From contig NZ_FOUG01000027.1 of NCBI RefSeq assembly GCF_900114785.1, forward strand, positions 1 through 45,394: a stretch of DNA of 45,394 nucleotides, read 5' to 3'. Positions 15,738-24,868 of this stretch are shown here, piece after piece. Positions within the stretch are counted from its first letter, which is position 1. Every line of letters starts with the position of its first letter. Below the pieces are notes generated by a model. That model worked only from the letters and a program-made list of their open reading frames with translations, had not been told where the DNA came from and ran no database searches. A program made the translations under genes and the position numbers. This stretch comes from Variovorax sp. OV329. Lineage in GTDB: Bacteria; Pseudomonadota; Gammaproteobacteria; Burkholderiales; Burkholderiaceae_C.

Positions 15738-16553
15738 TCACCGGGCCGCGGCCTGCGCGTCGAGCATGCGCAGTTCTTCCTCGCTGAAGCCCGCCCTCGC
15801 GCGGGCTTCGTGGTTGAAGGGCGGCTTCAGGCGCGGGGCCTCGTAGCGGGCCACCAGCTGCGGATAGAGGGGCTCGGGGTCCAGCCCGGCGCGCTCGCAC
15901 AGCCACCGGTACCAGTGGTTGCCGATGGCCACGTGGCCCACCTCGTCGCGCAGGATGATGTCCAGGATGGCCACCGCCTCGTGCGCGTCGGGCGTGTTGA
16001 CGCGGCGCAGCTTGGCCTGGATCTGGGGCGTGGCGTCCAGCCCGCGTGCCTCCAGCGTGCGGGGCACCAGGGCCATGCGGGCCAGCACGTCGTCCTTCGT
16101 GCGCTCGCACATGGTCCACAGGCCGTCGTGGCCGGGGTAGTCGCCGTAGCGCCAGCCCATCGTCTGCAGGTGCGCATGCAACAGGCCGAAGTGCTGCGCC
16201 TCCTCGTCGGCCACGCGCAGCCAGTCGCGGTAGTAGGCGGCGGGCATGCCGTCGAAGCGCCACACGGCGTCCAGCGCCAGGTTGATGGCGTTGAATTCGA
16301 TGTGGCAGATGGAATGCACCAGCGCCGCGCGGCCTTCAGTAACGAACGGCGAGCGCTTGGGCACCGCGAAGGCGGACACGCGCTCGGGCCGGTCGGGGCG
16401 GCCGGGCACGCCTTCGTCGTCGTCGGCGGTGCGCACGGCGCCTTCGCCGATGCCCTCCAGGTCGTCGCTGGCGGCCAGCGCGCGGGTGGCCGCGACCTTC
16501 AGCTCGGGGTCGGCCAGGCGCAAGGCCTCAAGGGCACGAAGGCGGGGGTGCAT
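15738..16553 (-). CDS. DUF455 family ferritin-like protein
   Basis: A 271-residue protein of the DUF455 (ferritin-like) family. Carboxylate and histidine pairs expected for a di-metal site are present: HIEFNAINLALDA (His84, Glu86), ADEEAQHF (Glu117/118, His121) and RDEVGHVAIGNHW (Glu204, His207). This spacing of E-x-x-H motifs supports a helical di-iron-type fold. The family function is not established, to my knowledge; some annotations call it a rhodanese-associated or tRNA-hydroxylase-like protein. It is divergent from the gamma-carbonic anhydrase gene, and the two starts are only 33 bp apart. TAGAAT ends 7 bp before its ATG on this strand, without a Shine-Dalgarno sequence. Confidence 0.82.
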   Translation of the reverse strand: MHPRLRALEALRLADPELKVAATRALAASDDLEGIGEGAVRTADDDEGVPGRPDRPERVSAFAVPKRSPFVTEGRAALVHSICHIEFNAINLALDAVWRFDGMPAAYYRDWLRVADEEAQHFGLLHAHLQTMGWRYGDYPGHDGLWTMCERTKDDVLARMALVPRTLEARGLDATPQIQAKLRRVNTPDAHEAVAILDIILRDEVGHVAIGNHWYRWLCERAGLDPEPLYPQLVARYEAPRLKPPFNHEARARAGFSEEELRMLDAQAAAR

Positions 16554-16555
16554 CC

Positions 16556-16567
16556 CTACAATTCTAG
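16556..16567. promoter_or_regulatory. Overlapping divergent -10 elements
   Basis: CTACAATTCTAG is almost a perfect palindrome. On the plus strand it gives TACAAT (16557-16562), a -10 suited to the gamma-carbonic anhydrase gene (ATG 16587, ribosome binding site GAGGGGAA). On the minus strand it gives TAGAAT (16566-16561), 7 bp before the DUF455 ATG. RNA polymerase could probably use only one direction at a time. No convincing -35 hexamers are seen. Confidence 0.5.
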
Positions 16568-16586
16568 TTTTCGAGGGGAATCTGCA

Positions 16587-17111
16587 ATGGCCTTGTATGA
16601 ACTGGACGGCGTGGCGCCTAAGCTGGCGGACGGCGCCTGGGTGGCGGACAGCGCGCAACTCATCGGCAACGTGATCCTGGGCGAGAACGCCAGCGTCTGG
16701 TTCGGCACCGTCGCGCGCGGCGACAACGAGCCCATCACCATCGGCCGCAACACCAACGTGCAGGACATGTCGGCCCTTCACTCGGACTCGGGCGTGCCGC
16801 TTACGCTGGGCGAGAACGTCACGGTGGGCCACATGGTCATGCTGCACGGCTGCACCATCGGTGACAACACGCTGATCGGCATCGGCGCGGTGGTCTTGAA
16901 CAATGCCCGCATCGGCCGCAACTGCATCGTCGGTGCCGGCAGCGTGGTGACCGAGGGCAAGGAGTTTCCGGACAACTCCCTCATCATCGGCGCGCCGGCC
17001 AAGGTGGTGCGCACGCTGGACGAGGCCTCGGCCGCGAAGCTGCGCGCCAATGCACAGCACTACGTCCACAACAGCGAGCGCTTCCGCAAGGGCCTGAAGA
17101 AGGTCGGCTGA
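16587..17111 (+). CDS. Gamma-carbonic anhydrase family protein
   Basis: A 174-residue left-handed beta-helix protein with hexapeptide repeats through about residues 25-130. The three zinc histidines of the gamma class are visible: His65 (ALHSDSG), His82 and His87 (GHMVMLHGC). YrdA/PaaY-like proteins of this size form trimers; some have carbonic anhydrase activity, while others are acyl-CoA thioesterases or have no known activity. The ATG at 16587 is preceded by a GAGGGGAA ribosome binding site. The hslO gene follows 31 bp after the stop and may be cotranscribed. Confidence 0.88.
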   Translation: MALYELDGVAPKLADGAWVADSAQLIGNVILGENASVWFGTVARGDNEPITIGRNTNVQDMSALHSDSGVPLTLGENVTVGHMVMLHGCTIGDNTLIGIGAVVLNNARIGRNCIVGAGSVVTEGKEFPDNSLIIGAPAKVVRTLDEASAAKLRANAQHYVHNSERFRKGLKKVG

Positions 17112-17142
17112 AGAAGTGCCAGACCACCCCGAGGATTCCCGC

Positions 17143-18144
17143 GTGAGCGAACTCCACAAATTCCTGTTCGAAGGCCTGCCGGTGCGCGGCATGGTCGTTC
17201 GCCTGACCGACGCCTGGCAGGAAATCCTGGCGCGCCGCGCCTCCAACACCACCACCGGCCCCTATCCGGCGCCCGTGGCCGAGCTGCTGGGCGAGATGAC
17301 GGCCGCCGCTGCGCTCATGCAGGCCAACATCAAGTTCAAGGGCTCGCTGATCCTGCAGGTCTTCGGCGATGGCCCGGTGAAGGTCGTCGTGGCCGAAGCC
17401 AAGCCCGACATGAGCCTGCGCTCCACCGCCACGGTGACCGGCGAGATAGCGCCCGACGCGCGCCTGCCGCAGATGGTGAACCTGCACGGGCGCGGCCGCT
17501 GCGCGATCACGCTGGAGCCCGCCGAGCGCGTGCCGGGCCAGCAGCCCTACCAGGGCGTGGTGCCGCTGGCCGATGCGCATGGCAAGCCGCTGCGACAGCT
17601 CAACGAGGTGCTGCAGCAGTACATGCTGCAAAGCGAGCAGCTGGACACCACGCTGGTGCTGGCGGCCGACGACAAGGTGGCCGCTGGCCTCTTGATCCAG
17701 CGCCTGCCCACCAAGGGCGAGGCCAACCTGGCGGGCGACCCCGGGGCGGCGGTGCAGGGCATCTCGCTGGAGGACCGCATGGGCCACAACGAGGACTACA
17801 ACCGCATCTCCATCCTGGCCAGCAGCCTCACGCGTGACGAGTTGCTAAGCCTGGACGTGGACACCATCCTGCGGCGCCTGTTCTGGGAAGAGAAGCTGCT
17901 GCGCTTCGAACCCCAGGTGGGCATGCTGGGCCCGCGTTTTCGCTGCACCTGCAGCCGCGAGCGCGTGGCGGGCATGATCCGCGGCCTGGGCGTGCAGGAG
18001 GCCGAGGAGATCCTGGCCGAGCGCGGCGACATCGAGGTGGGCTGCGACTTCTGCGGCAAGCAGTACCGCTTCGATGCGGTGGACGCGGCGCAGATCTTCA
18101 CCGCGGCCAAGGACCAGTTGCCGGGTAGCCCGACGGTCCAGTAA
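17143..18144 (+). CDS. hslO: Redox-regulated chaperone Hsp33
   Basis: A 333-residue Hsp33. The N-terminal domain begins SELHKFLFEGLPVRG, and the C-terminal redox switch has Cys268-x-Cys270 and Cys301-x-x-Cys304, the CxC/CxxC zinc site that releases zinc on oxidation and activates the holdase. GHNEDYNRI and LLRFEPQ are also typical. I start at GTG 17143, preceded by GAGGA at 7-bp spacing, rather than the in-frame GTG at 17116. It acts in the cytoplasm against oxidative and heat unfolding. The gene end runs 13 bp from a convergent hypothetical gene. Confidence 0.92.
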   Translation: MSELHKFLFEGLPVRGMVVRLTDAWQEILARRASNTTTGPYPAPVAELLGEMTAAAALMQANIKFKGSLILQVFGDGPVKVVVAEAKPDMSLRSTATVTGEIAPDARLPQMVNLHGRGRCAITLEPAERVPGQQPYQGVVPLADAHGKPLRQLNEVLQQYMLQSEQLDTTLVLAADDKVAAGLLIQRLPTKGEANLAGDPGAAVQGISLEDRMGHNEDYNRISILASSLTRDELLSLDVDTILRRLFWEEKLLRFEPQVGMLGPRFRCTCSRERVAGMIRGLGVQEAEEILAERGDIEVGCDFCGKQYRFDAVDAAQIFTAAKDQLPGSPTVQ

Positions 18145-18157
18145 GACCGCCGGTCGC

Positions 18158-18583
18158 TCAGCCGGCCTCGCGCCGGCCCTGAACCAGGTCCTGGAACAGG
18201 CGGTGCTCGCAGCCGGGATCGGAGCACTTGTCGCAGCTCCACGTCCAGCGGGCACTCGTGCCGACCGGCTCGTTCTCGGGTTGCTGCCCCAGCAGCGGCT
18301 GGACGAGCCGCCAGGCGCCATCGAACTGCGCCTTCTCGTCGCCGTGAAGCACCGAGAAGCCGATGCCGGCTGCAGCAAGCCGATCACGCCACCGCATGTC
18401 TTCCTGCTCGCCGGCCGCATCACGCGGCGCGAGCAGCAGCACCAGGGCAGGGGCCTTCAGGTCGGCGAGGTCCTCGACCACCTGCGCGTCGAAGTCCGTG
18501 CCCAGCAGCCGCGGCGTCAGGTCGCGCAGCAGCGCATGGCGACCGCTGCGGACGGCGCCAAGCAATGCGATCTGCGAAGACAT
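18158..18583 (-). CDS. Hypothetical protein with C-terminal cysteine cluster
   Basis: A 141-residue protein I do not recognise. The N-terminal half (SSQIALLGAVRSGRHALLRDL, then DLKAPALVLLLAPRD) alternates hydrophobic strands and helices, as in a small alpha/beta fold with a G-x-x-x-S-G-R-like loop. The C-terminus contains WSCDKCSDPGCEHRLF, with three cysteines and a histidine, which could bind a metal. It starts 12 bp after the T-run of the ftsB terminator, with no clear ribosome binding site, so expression would need readthrough or a start inside the terminator region. Reading frame and length are convincing, but function is unknown. Confidence 0.6.
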   Translation of the reverse strand: MSSQIALLGAVRSGRHALLRDLTPRLLGTDFDAQVVEDLADLKAPALVLLLAPRDAAGEQEDMRWRDRLAAAGIGFSVLHGDEKAQFDGAWRLVQPLLGQQPENEPVGTSARWTWSCDKCSDPGCEHRLFQDLVQGRREAG

Positions 18584-18595
18584 CGGGGAAGAATG

Positions 18596-18620
18596 AAAAA
18601 AAGCGCCCGGCGGGCGCTTT
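18596..18620 (-). terminator. Rho-independent terminator after ftsB
   Basis: On the minus strand AAAGCGCCC and GGGCGCTTT (18620-18612 and 18608-18600) form a 9-bp stem with a 3-nt loop, followed by a run of seven T. It lies 3 bp after the ftsB stop and ends the pyrG-kdsA-DUF1330-eno-ftsB cluster. Confidence 0.9.
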
Positions 18621-18622
18621 GC

Positions 18623-18898
18623 TCAGCGGGTGATCTGGACGTACACCTCGTTGGGCTTGACCATGCCCAGCTCGGCACGGGCCCGCTCCTCGACCATCTC
18701 CAGGCCTTCCTGCAGGTCGCGCACTTCGGACTCCAGCCGCTCGTTGGCTTGCGAGGCGCGCGTGTTGGCCTCGTTGAGCTTGGCCAGGGCCTCCTTCTGG
18801 CGCGCCACGTCGGGAATGCTGCCGCGCCCGCTCCACAGTTGAAACTGCAGGGCGAGCAAGAGCAGGACCAGGATGATCGGAACGATGCGCGAGCGCAT
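18623..18898 (-). CDS. ftsB: Cell division protein FtsB
   Basis: A 91-residue bitopic membrane protein. A short cytoplasmic MRSR segment is followed by one hydrophobic segment (IVPIILVLLLLALQFQLW, about 5-22), then a coiled coil (KEALAKLNEANTRASQANERL, about 35-70) and the EERARAELGMVKPNEVYVQI end that is typical of FtsB/DivIC. FtsB forms the FtsQLB complex, which licenses septal peptidoglycan synthesis. It lies 32 bp after eno, the order found in E. coli and in Burkholderiales, and a terminator follows directly. Confidence 0.93.
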   Translation of the reverse strand: MRSRIVPIILVLLLLALQFQLWSGRGSIPDVARQKEALAKLNEANTRASQANERLESEVRDLQEGLEMVEERARAELGMVKPNEVYVQITR

Positions 18899-18930
18899 GA
18901 CGGCCGGCGTGGGGTCTCAGCCGGTTGCGT

Positions 18931-20217
<1,287 letters not shown>

Positions 20218-20292
20218 GGTCTCTTGCTTTGATGAGGGGATGACAGTGTGGAGGGGAAAGGGGTGGCGGTTATACGCGCAGGCCGATGAGGC

Positions 20293-20583
20293 TCAGAGCC
20301 CTTCGACCGCGATCATGCGCATGACCGCCGCACCGGCGCGGGCCTCGCGTGCCTTGTGGTATTCGGGCGTCTCGTAGAAAGCCTTGGCCTTCTCGAAGCT
20401 GGGGAACTTGAGCACCACGATGCGCGAGGGCGTCCAGTCGCCCTCCAGCACCGCCACCTGGCCGCCGCGCGCGCACACCTCGGCGCCGTGGGCCTGCATG
20501 GCCACCGAGGACCACTTCTTGTATTCCTCGTACTGGGTCGGGTTGGTGACTTCGACGTGGGCGATGACGTAGCCGCTGCTCAT
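20293..20583 (-). CDS. DUF1330 domain protein
   Basis: A 96-residue small alpha/beta-barrel (ferredoxin-like dimer) protein of the DUF1330 family. The typical features are the start GYVIAHVEVTNPTQYEEYKK, the core VLEGDWTPSRIVVLKFPSFEKAKAFYETPEY and the end RMIAVEGL. Its biochemical role is not established; the fold resembles antibiotic-biosynthesis monooxygenases. It is encoded between kdsA (13-bp gap) and eno, a conserved position in Comamonadaceae as far as I recall, so it is likely expressed with these core genes. Confidence 0.88.
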   Translation of the reverse strand: MSSGYVIAHVEVTNPTQYEEYKKWSSVAMQAHGAEVCARGGQVAVLEGDWTPSRIVVLKFPSFEKAKAFYETPEYHKAREARAGAAVMRMIAVEGL

Positions 20584-20596
20584 GGTGCGTGTTCCT

Positions 20597-21454
20597 TCAG
20601 GCTTGGAAATTGGTCTCGAGGAAAGGCGTCTTCTTGGTGATGCGGTCCAGGGCGACCAGCGTTTCCAGCAGCGCCTTCATGTGCTTGAGCGGCACCGCGT
20701 TGGGGCCGTCCGACAGCGCCTTGTTGGGGTCCGGGTGCGTTTCCATGAACAGCCCCGAGATGCCCACCGCCACCGCGGCGCGCGAGAGCACCGGCACCAT
20801 CTCGCGCTGGCCGCCCGAGCTGGTGCCCTGGCCGCCGGGCAACTGCACCGAGTGGGTGGCGTCGAACACCACCGGGGCGCCGGTCTCGCGCATGATGGCC
20901 AGGCTGCGCATGTCGCTCACCAGGTTGTTGTAGCCGAAGCTGGCGCCGCGCTCGCAGGCCATGAAGCTGTCTTCGGGCAGGCCCTTCTCGCGCGCGGCGT
21001 CGCGGGCCTTGTCGATGACGTTCTTCATCTCGTGGGGCGACAGGAACTGGCCCTTCTTGATGTTCACCGGCTTGCCCGACTGCGCCGCGGCGCGGATGAA
21101 GTCGGTCTGGCGGCACAGGAAGGCGGGCGTCTGCAAAACGTCGACGAACTTGGCCGCCTCGGTGATGTCGTCCTCGTTGTGCACGTCGGTGAGCACCGGC
21201 AGGCCCAGCTCGCGCTTGACCTTGGCCAGGATGTCCAGGCCCTTCTCGCGGCCGGGGCCGCGAAAGCTCGAGCCCGAGCTGCGGTTGGCCTTGTCGAAGC
21301 TGCTCTTGAAGATGAAGGGGATGCCCAGCGAGGACGTGATTTCCTTCAGCGTGCCGGCGGTGTCCATCTGCAGCTGCTCGGACTCCACCACGCAGGGGCC
21401 GGCGATCAGGAAGAAGGGCTTGTCCAGCCCGATGTCGAATCCGGTAAGTTTCAT
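20597..21454 (-). CDS. kdsA: 3-deoxy-8-phosphooctulonate synthase
   Basis: A 285-residue KDO-8-phosphate synthase, condensing phosphoenolpyruvate with arabinose 5-phosphate for the lipopolysaccharide core. The family features are IAGPCVVESEQ at about 18-28, FKSSFDKANRSS, LPVLTDVHNEDD, QTPAFLCRQTDF, KKGQFLSPHEM, CERGASFGYNNLVSDMRSL and FDATHSVQLPGG. The asparagine in KKGQFLSP-type enzymes versus a metal-binding Cys distinguishes metal classes; I cannot settle the class here. It lies between pyrG (34 bp) and the DUF1330 gene (13 bp). Confidence 0.96.
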   Translation of the reverse strand: MKLTGFDIGLDKPFFLIAGPCVVESEQLQMDTAGTLKEITSSLGIPFIFKSSFDKANRSSGSSFRGPGREKGLDILAKVKRELGLPVLTDVHNEDDITEAAKFVDVLQTPAFLCRQTDFIRAAAQSGKPVNIKKGQFLSPHEMKNVIDKARDAAREKGLPEDSFMACERGASFGYNNLVSDMRSLAIMRETGAPVVFDATHSVQLPGGQGTSSGGQREMVPVLSRAAVAVGISGLFMETHPDPNKALSDGPNAVPLKHMKALLETLVALDRITKKTPFLETNFQA

Positions 21455-21488
21455 GGGGTCTCCGCAGTAAGCGCCCGGGCGGCCTGGA

Positions 21489-23159
21489 TCAGGCCACCAC
21501 CTTCAGCGAGGTCTTCTCCACGCCCTGGTGCACCAGCGCCGCCTCGACGAAGGCGTTGAACAGCGGGTGGCCGCTCCAGGGGGTGGACTTGAACTCGGGG
21601 TGGAACTGCACGCCCATGTACCAGGGGTGCTGGGCCTTGGGCAGCTCGACGATCTCGGTGAGCTGCTCGCGCTGCGTCAGGGCCGAGATCACCAGTCCGG
21701 CCTTGCGCAGCTGGTCCAGGTAGTTCACGTTGGCCTCGTAGCGGTGGCGGTGGCGCTCGGTGACCACGTCGCCGTAGATGCTGTGGGCCAGGGTGCCGGG
21801 CTGCACGTCGGAGCTCTGCGCGCCCAGGCGCATGGTGCCGCCCAGGTCGGACTGCTCATTGCGCACCTTGATGCTGCCGTCCGCGTCCTTCCACTCGGTG
21901 ATGAGGGCGATGACGGGCACGGGCGTGCTGGGGTCGAACTCGGTGCTGTTGGCTTCCTTCAGGCCCGCCACGTTGCGGGCGTACTCGATGGTCGCGACCT
22001 GCATGCCCAGGCAGATGCCCAGGTAGGGGATCTTGTTCTCGCGGGCGAAGCGGGCCGAGCAGATCTTGCCTTCCACGCCGCGCTGGCCGAAGCCGCCGGG
22101 CACCAGGATGGCGTCGTACTTGGCCAGGCGCGAGACGTTGTCGGGCTCGATGGTCTCGGAGTCGATGTAGTCGATCTTCACGCGGGCATGGTTCTTCATG
22201 CCGGCATGGCGCAGCGCCTCGTTCAGCGACTTGTAGCTGTCGGACAGGTCGACGTACTTGCCCACCATGGCGATGGTGACCTCGTGCTGCGGATGCTCCA
22301 CCTCGTGCACCAGGTCGTCCCAGCGCTGCAGCTTGGCCGGCGGCGTGTTGATGCGCAGCTTGTCGCAGATGAGGCCGTCCAGCCCCTGCTCGTGCAGCAT
22401 GCGGGGCACCTTGTAGATGGTGTCCACGTCCCACATGGAGATCACGCCCCACTCGGGCACGTTGGAGAACAGCGAGATCTTCGAGCGTTCGTCTTCCGGA
22501 ATGGGCCGGTCGGCGCGGCACAGCAGCGCATCGGCCTGAATACCGATTTCGCGCAGCTTCTGCGCAGTGTGCTGGGTGGGCTTGGTCTTGAGCTCGCCCG
22601 CGGCGGCGATCCAGGGCACGTAGCTCAGGTGCACGAAGGCGGCCTGGTTGGGGCCCATGCGCAGGCTCATCTGGCGCACGGCTTCGAGGAAGGGCAGGGA
22701 CTCGATGTCGCCCACCGTTCCGCCGATCTCGACGATGGCCACGTCCACTTCATGATCGGTGCCGATGCCGGCGCCGCGCTTGACGTATTCCTGGATCTCG
22801 TTGGTGATGTGCGGGATCACCTGCACCGTCTTGCCCAGGTAGTCGCCGCGGCGTTCCTTCTCCAGCACCGACTTGTAGATCTGGCCAGTGGTGAAGTTGT
22901 TGGCCTTGCGCATGCGCGTCGTGATGAAGCGCTCGTAGTGACCCAGGTCCAGGTCGGTTTCGGCCCCATCGTCGGTGACGAACACTTCGCCGTGCTGGAA
23001 CGGCGACATCGTGCCCGGGTCGACGTTGATGTAGGGGTCGAGCTTGATGAGGGTGACTTGGAGGCCGCGCGATTCGAGGAGCGCGGCGAGCGAGGCGGAG
23101 GCGATTCCCTTGCCGAGGGAAGACACCACACCGCCGGTAACGAAGACGAATTTGGTCAT
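21489..23159 (-). CDS. pyrG: CTP synthase
   Basis: A 556-residue CTP synthase that aminates UTP with glutamine nitrogen and ATP. The synthetase domain begins TKFVFVTGGVVSSLGKGI and includes LIKLDPYINVDPGTMSPFQHGEVFVTDDGAETDLDLGHYERF. The glutaminase domain has the nucleophile Cys in YLGICLGMQ, the oxyanion region PGGFGQRGVEGK and HPEFKSTPW near the C-terminus. It is about 10 residues longer than the E. coli enzyme. It is the first gene of the leftward cluster and divergent from coaBC. On the minus strand TATAAT (23205-23200) is a good -10 candidate 40 bp upstream; no Shine-Dalgarno sequence is clear. Confidence 0.97.
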   Translation of the reverse strand: MTKFVFVTGGVVSSLGKGIASASLAALLESRGLQVTLIKLDPYINVDPGTMSPFQHGEVFVTDDGAETDLDLGHYERFITTRMRKANNFTTGQIYKSVLEKERRGDYLGKTVQVIPHITNEIQEYVKRGAGIGTDHEVDVAIVEIGGTVGDIESLPFLEAVRQMSLRMGPNQAAFVHLSYVPWIAAAGELKTKPTQHTAQKLREIGIQADALLCRADRPIPEDERSKISLFSNVPEWGVISMWDVDTIYKVPRMLHEQGLDGLICDKLRINTPPAKLQRWDDLVHEVEHPQHEVTIAMVGKYVDLSDSYKSLNEALRHAGMKNHARVKIDYIDSETIEPDNVSRLAKYDAILVPGGFGQRGVEGKICSARFARENKIPYLGICLGMQVATIEYARNVAGLKEANSTEFDPSTPVPVIALITEWKDADGSIKVRNEQSDLGGTMRLGAQSSDVQPGTLAHSIYGDVVTERHRHRYEANVNYLDQLRKAGLVISALTQREQLTEIVELPKAQHPWYMGVQFHPEFKSTPWSGHPLFNAFVEAALVHQGVEKTSLKVVA

Positions 23160-23199
23160 GCCAGTACCGAATGCGGGATTCGGGCAGTGGGAAATTCGA

Positions 23200-23205
23200 A
23201 TTATA
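23200..23205 (-). promoter_or_regulatory. Possible -10 element of pyrG
   Basis: A consensus TATAAT on the minus strand, 40 bp before the pyrG ATG, lies in the 128-bp divergent region shared with coaBC. No matching -35 hexamer is evident at 16-18 bp. Confidence 0.45.
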
Positions 23206-23272
23206 GGGGAGGGTCCCCTGCCGCCTTGGGACGCGGGCCAAATACCGGGGCGCGGCGTGGGCCTGCCCTCAT

Positions 23273-23278
23273 TACACT
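23273..23278 (+). promoter_or_regulatory. Possible -10 element of coaBC (leaderless start)
   Basis: TACACT ends 9 bp before the coaBC ATG, and no Shine-Dalgarno sequence fits in that gap. The transcript would start about 3 nt before the ATG. The same arrangement is seen at xerD and parE. Confidence 0.45.
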
Positions 23279-23287
23279 TGCGACCCT

Positions 23288-24514
23288 ATGCAAGATCTTG
23301 CCGGCAAACACATCGTCCTGGGCCTTACGGGCGGCATCGCCTGCTACAAGTCGGCCGAGCTGTGCCGGCTGATGATCAAGGCGGGCGCCACGGTGCAGGT
23401 GGTGATGACGGAGTCGGCCACCCAGTTCATGACGCCGGTGACCATGCAGGCCCTGTCGGGCCGACCGGTCTACGTCTCGCAGTGGGACGGGCGCGAGCCC
23501 AACAACATGCCGCACATCAACCTGAGCCGCGAGGCCGATGCGATCGTGCTGGCGCCCTGCAGCGCCGACTTCATCGCGCGCCTGGTGCAGGGGCGCTCCG
23601 ACGAGCTGCTGAGCCTCATGTGCCTGGCCCGCCCCATCGGCCGCGTGCCCCTGTTGCTGGCCCCGGCCATGAACCGCGAGATGTGGTCGCACCCCGCCAC
23701 GCTGCGCAACCTGGCGCAGGTGCAGGCCGACGGTGCCATCGCCCTGGGCGTGGGCAGCGGCGACCAGGCCTGCGGCGAGACCGGCGACGGCCGCATGCTG
23801 GAGCCGGCCGAGTTGATGGAAGACATCGTGGCCCACTTCCAGCCCAAGGTGCTGGCGGGCCAGCACGTGCTGGTGACGGCCGGCCCAACCTTCGAGGCCC
23901 TGGACCCGATCCGCGGCATCACCAACCATTCCTCCGGCAAGATGGGCTTCGCCATTGCCCGCGCCGCGCGCGAGGCCGGCGCGCGCGTCACCCTGGTGGC
24001 CGGGCCGGTGCACCTGCCCACGCCGCGCGGCGTGGACCGCATCGACGTGCAGTCCGCGCAGCAGATGCTGGCCGCCTCGCAGGCCTCGGCGCAGGACGCG
24101 ACCGTGTTCGTGGCCACCGCGGCCGTGGCCGACTGGCGCCCGGCCAGCCACAGCCAGCAGAAGATCAAGAAGGACGGCAGCGGCAAGACGCCCGTGCTCA
24201 ACTTCGTCGAGAACCCCGACATCCTGCTCGCCCTGGCGCAGGGCGAGCGCGCGAAGAGCGGCAAGCTCTATTGCGTGGGCTTCGCCGCCGAGAGCGAGAA
24301 CCTGGTGGAGCACGCCAAGGCCAAGCGCGAGCGCAAGGGCATTCCGCTGCTGGTGGGCAACATCGGCCCGCTCACCTTCGGCCAGGACCACAACAGCCTG
24401 CTGCTGGTGGACCCGACCGGCGTGCGCGAACTGCCGCGTGCCGCAAAGCAGGTGCTGGCCCGCGAGCTGATCGCCGAGATCGCGGCCCGCCTGCCGGGCT
24501 GGAAGCCGGCCTGA
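23288..24514 (+). CDS. coaBC: Bifunctional phosphopantothenoylcysteine decarboxylase / phosphopantothenate-cysteine ligase
   Basis: A 408-residue fusion enzyme of coenzyme A synthesis. The CoaC flavoprotein part (about 1-190) has LGLTGGIACYKSAEL, the catalytic His76 in MPHINLSRE, LAPCSADF, AMNREMW and the active-site Cys162 in GDQACGETGDGRM. The CoaB part has TAGPTFEALDPIRGITNHSSGKMG and the KIKKDG loop, which contacts the acyl-cytidylate intermediate. It makes 4'-phosphopantetheine from 4'-phosphopantothenate and cysteine with CTP, so its placement opposite pyrG (CTP synthase) is suggestive. A hypothetical gene follows 3 bp after the stop, then dut. Confidence 0.95.
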   Translation: MQDLAGKHIVLGLTGGIACYKSAELCRLMIKAGATVQVVMTESATQFMTPVTMQALSGRPVYVSQWDGREPNNMPHINLSREADAIVLAPCSADFIARLVQGRSDELLSLMCLARPIGRVPLLLAPAMNREMWSHPATLRNLAQVQADGAIALGVGSGDQACGETGDGRMLEPAELMEDIVAHFQPKVLAGQHVLVTAGPTFEALDPIRGITNHSSGKMGFAIARAAREAGARVTLVAGPVHLPTPRGVDRIDVQSAQQMLAASQASAQDATVFVATAAVADWRPASHSQQKIKKDGSGKTPVLNFVENPDILLALAQGERAKSGKLYCVGFAAESENLVEHAKAKRERKGIPLLVGNIGPLTFGQDHNSLLLVDPTGVRELPRAAKQVLARELIAEIAARLPGWKPA

Positions 24515-24517
24515 GCC

Positions 24518-24868
24518 ATGGCCCATCCCTGGGACACCCCGCCCAAGGGCGACTTCGCGGCCTACGTGGAGCGCCTCTCGGCCCAGTCGGCGCAGCGCAG
24601 CCTGGTGGCGCAGCGCGCGGCGCGGCAAGGCAGCCAACAGCTTCCGGATGATCATTTCGGCAGGCCCGAGTCCGATTCACCCGTGTTCGGCGGTGTGAAC
24701 GACCCGGGCTCGGCCGATCAGGCGCGCGCCCTGTCCATCCCGCCCGGACTGCAAGTCCCGGGCGAGCATCCGCTGGCGCGCGGACTGCGCCAGATCATGA
24801 AGAAGCTCGAAGACAACCTTCAAGACATCGCACAGAAGCAGAAGCAGCAACAGCAGAAGATCAAATGA
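24518..24868 (+). CDS. Hypothetical protein between coaBC and dut
   Basis: A 116-residue polar protein without a recognised domain. A helical N-terminus (FAAYVERLSAQSAQRSLVAQRAARQ) is followed by a Gly/Pro/Asp-rich middle and a C-terminal helix rich in Lys and Gln (HPLARGLRQIMKKLEDNLQD, then a KQKQQQQ tail) that could form a coiled coil. It begins 3 bp after coaBC and its stop overlaps the dut start (ATGA), so translation is probably coupled through all three genes. Function is unknown. Confidence 0.72.
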   Translation: MAHPWDTPPKGDFAAYVERLSAQSAQRSLVAQRAARQGSQQLPDDHFGRPESDSPVFGGVNDPGSADQARALSIPPGLQVPGEHPLARGLRQIMKKLEDNLQDIAQKQKQQQQKIK

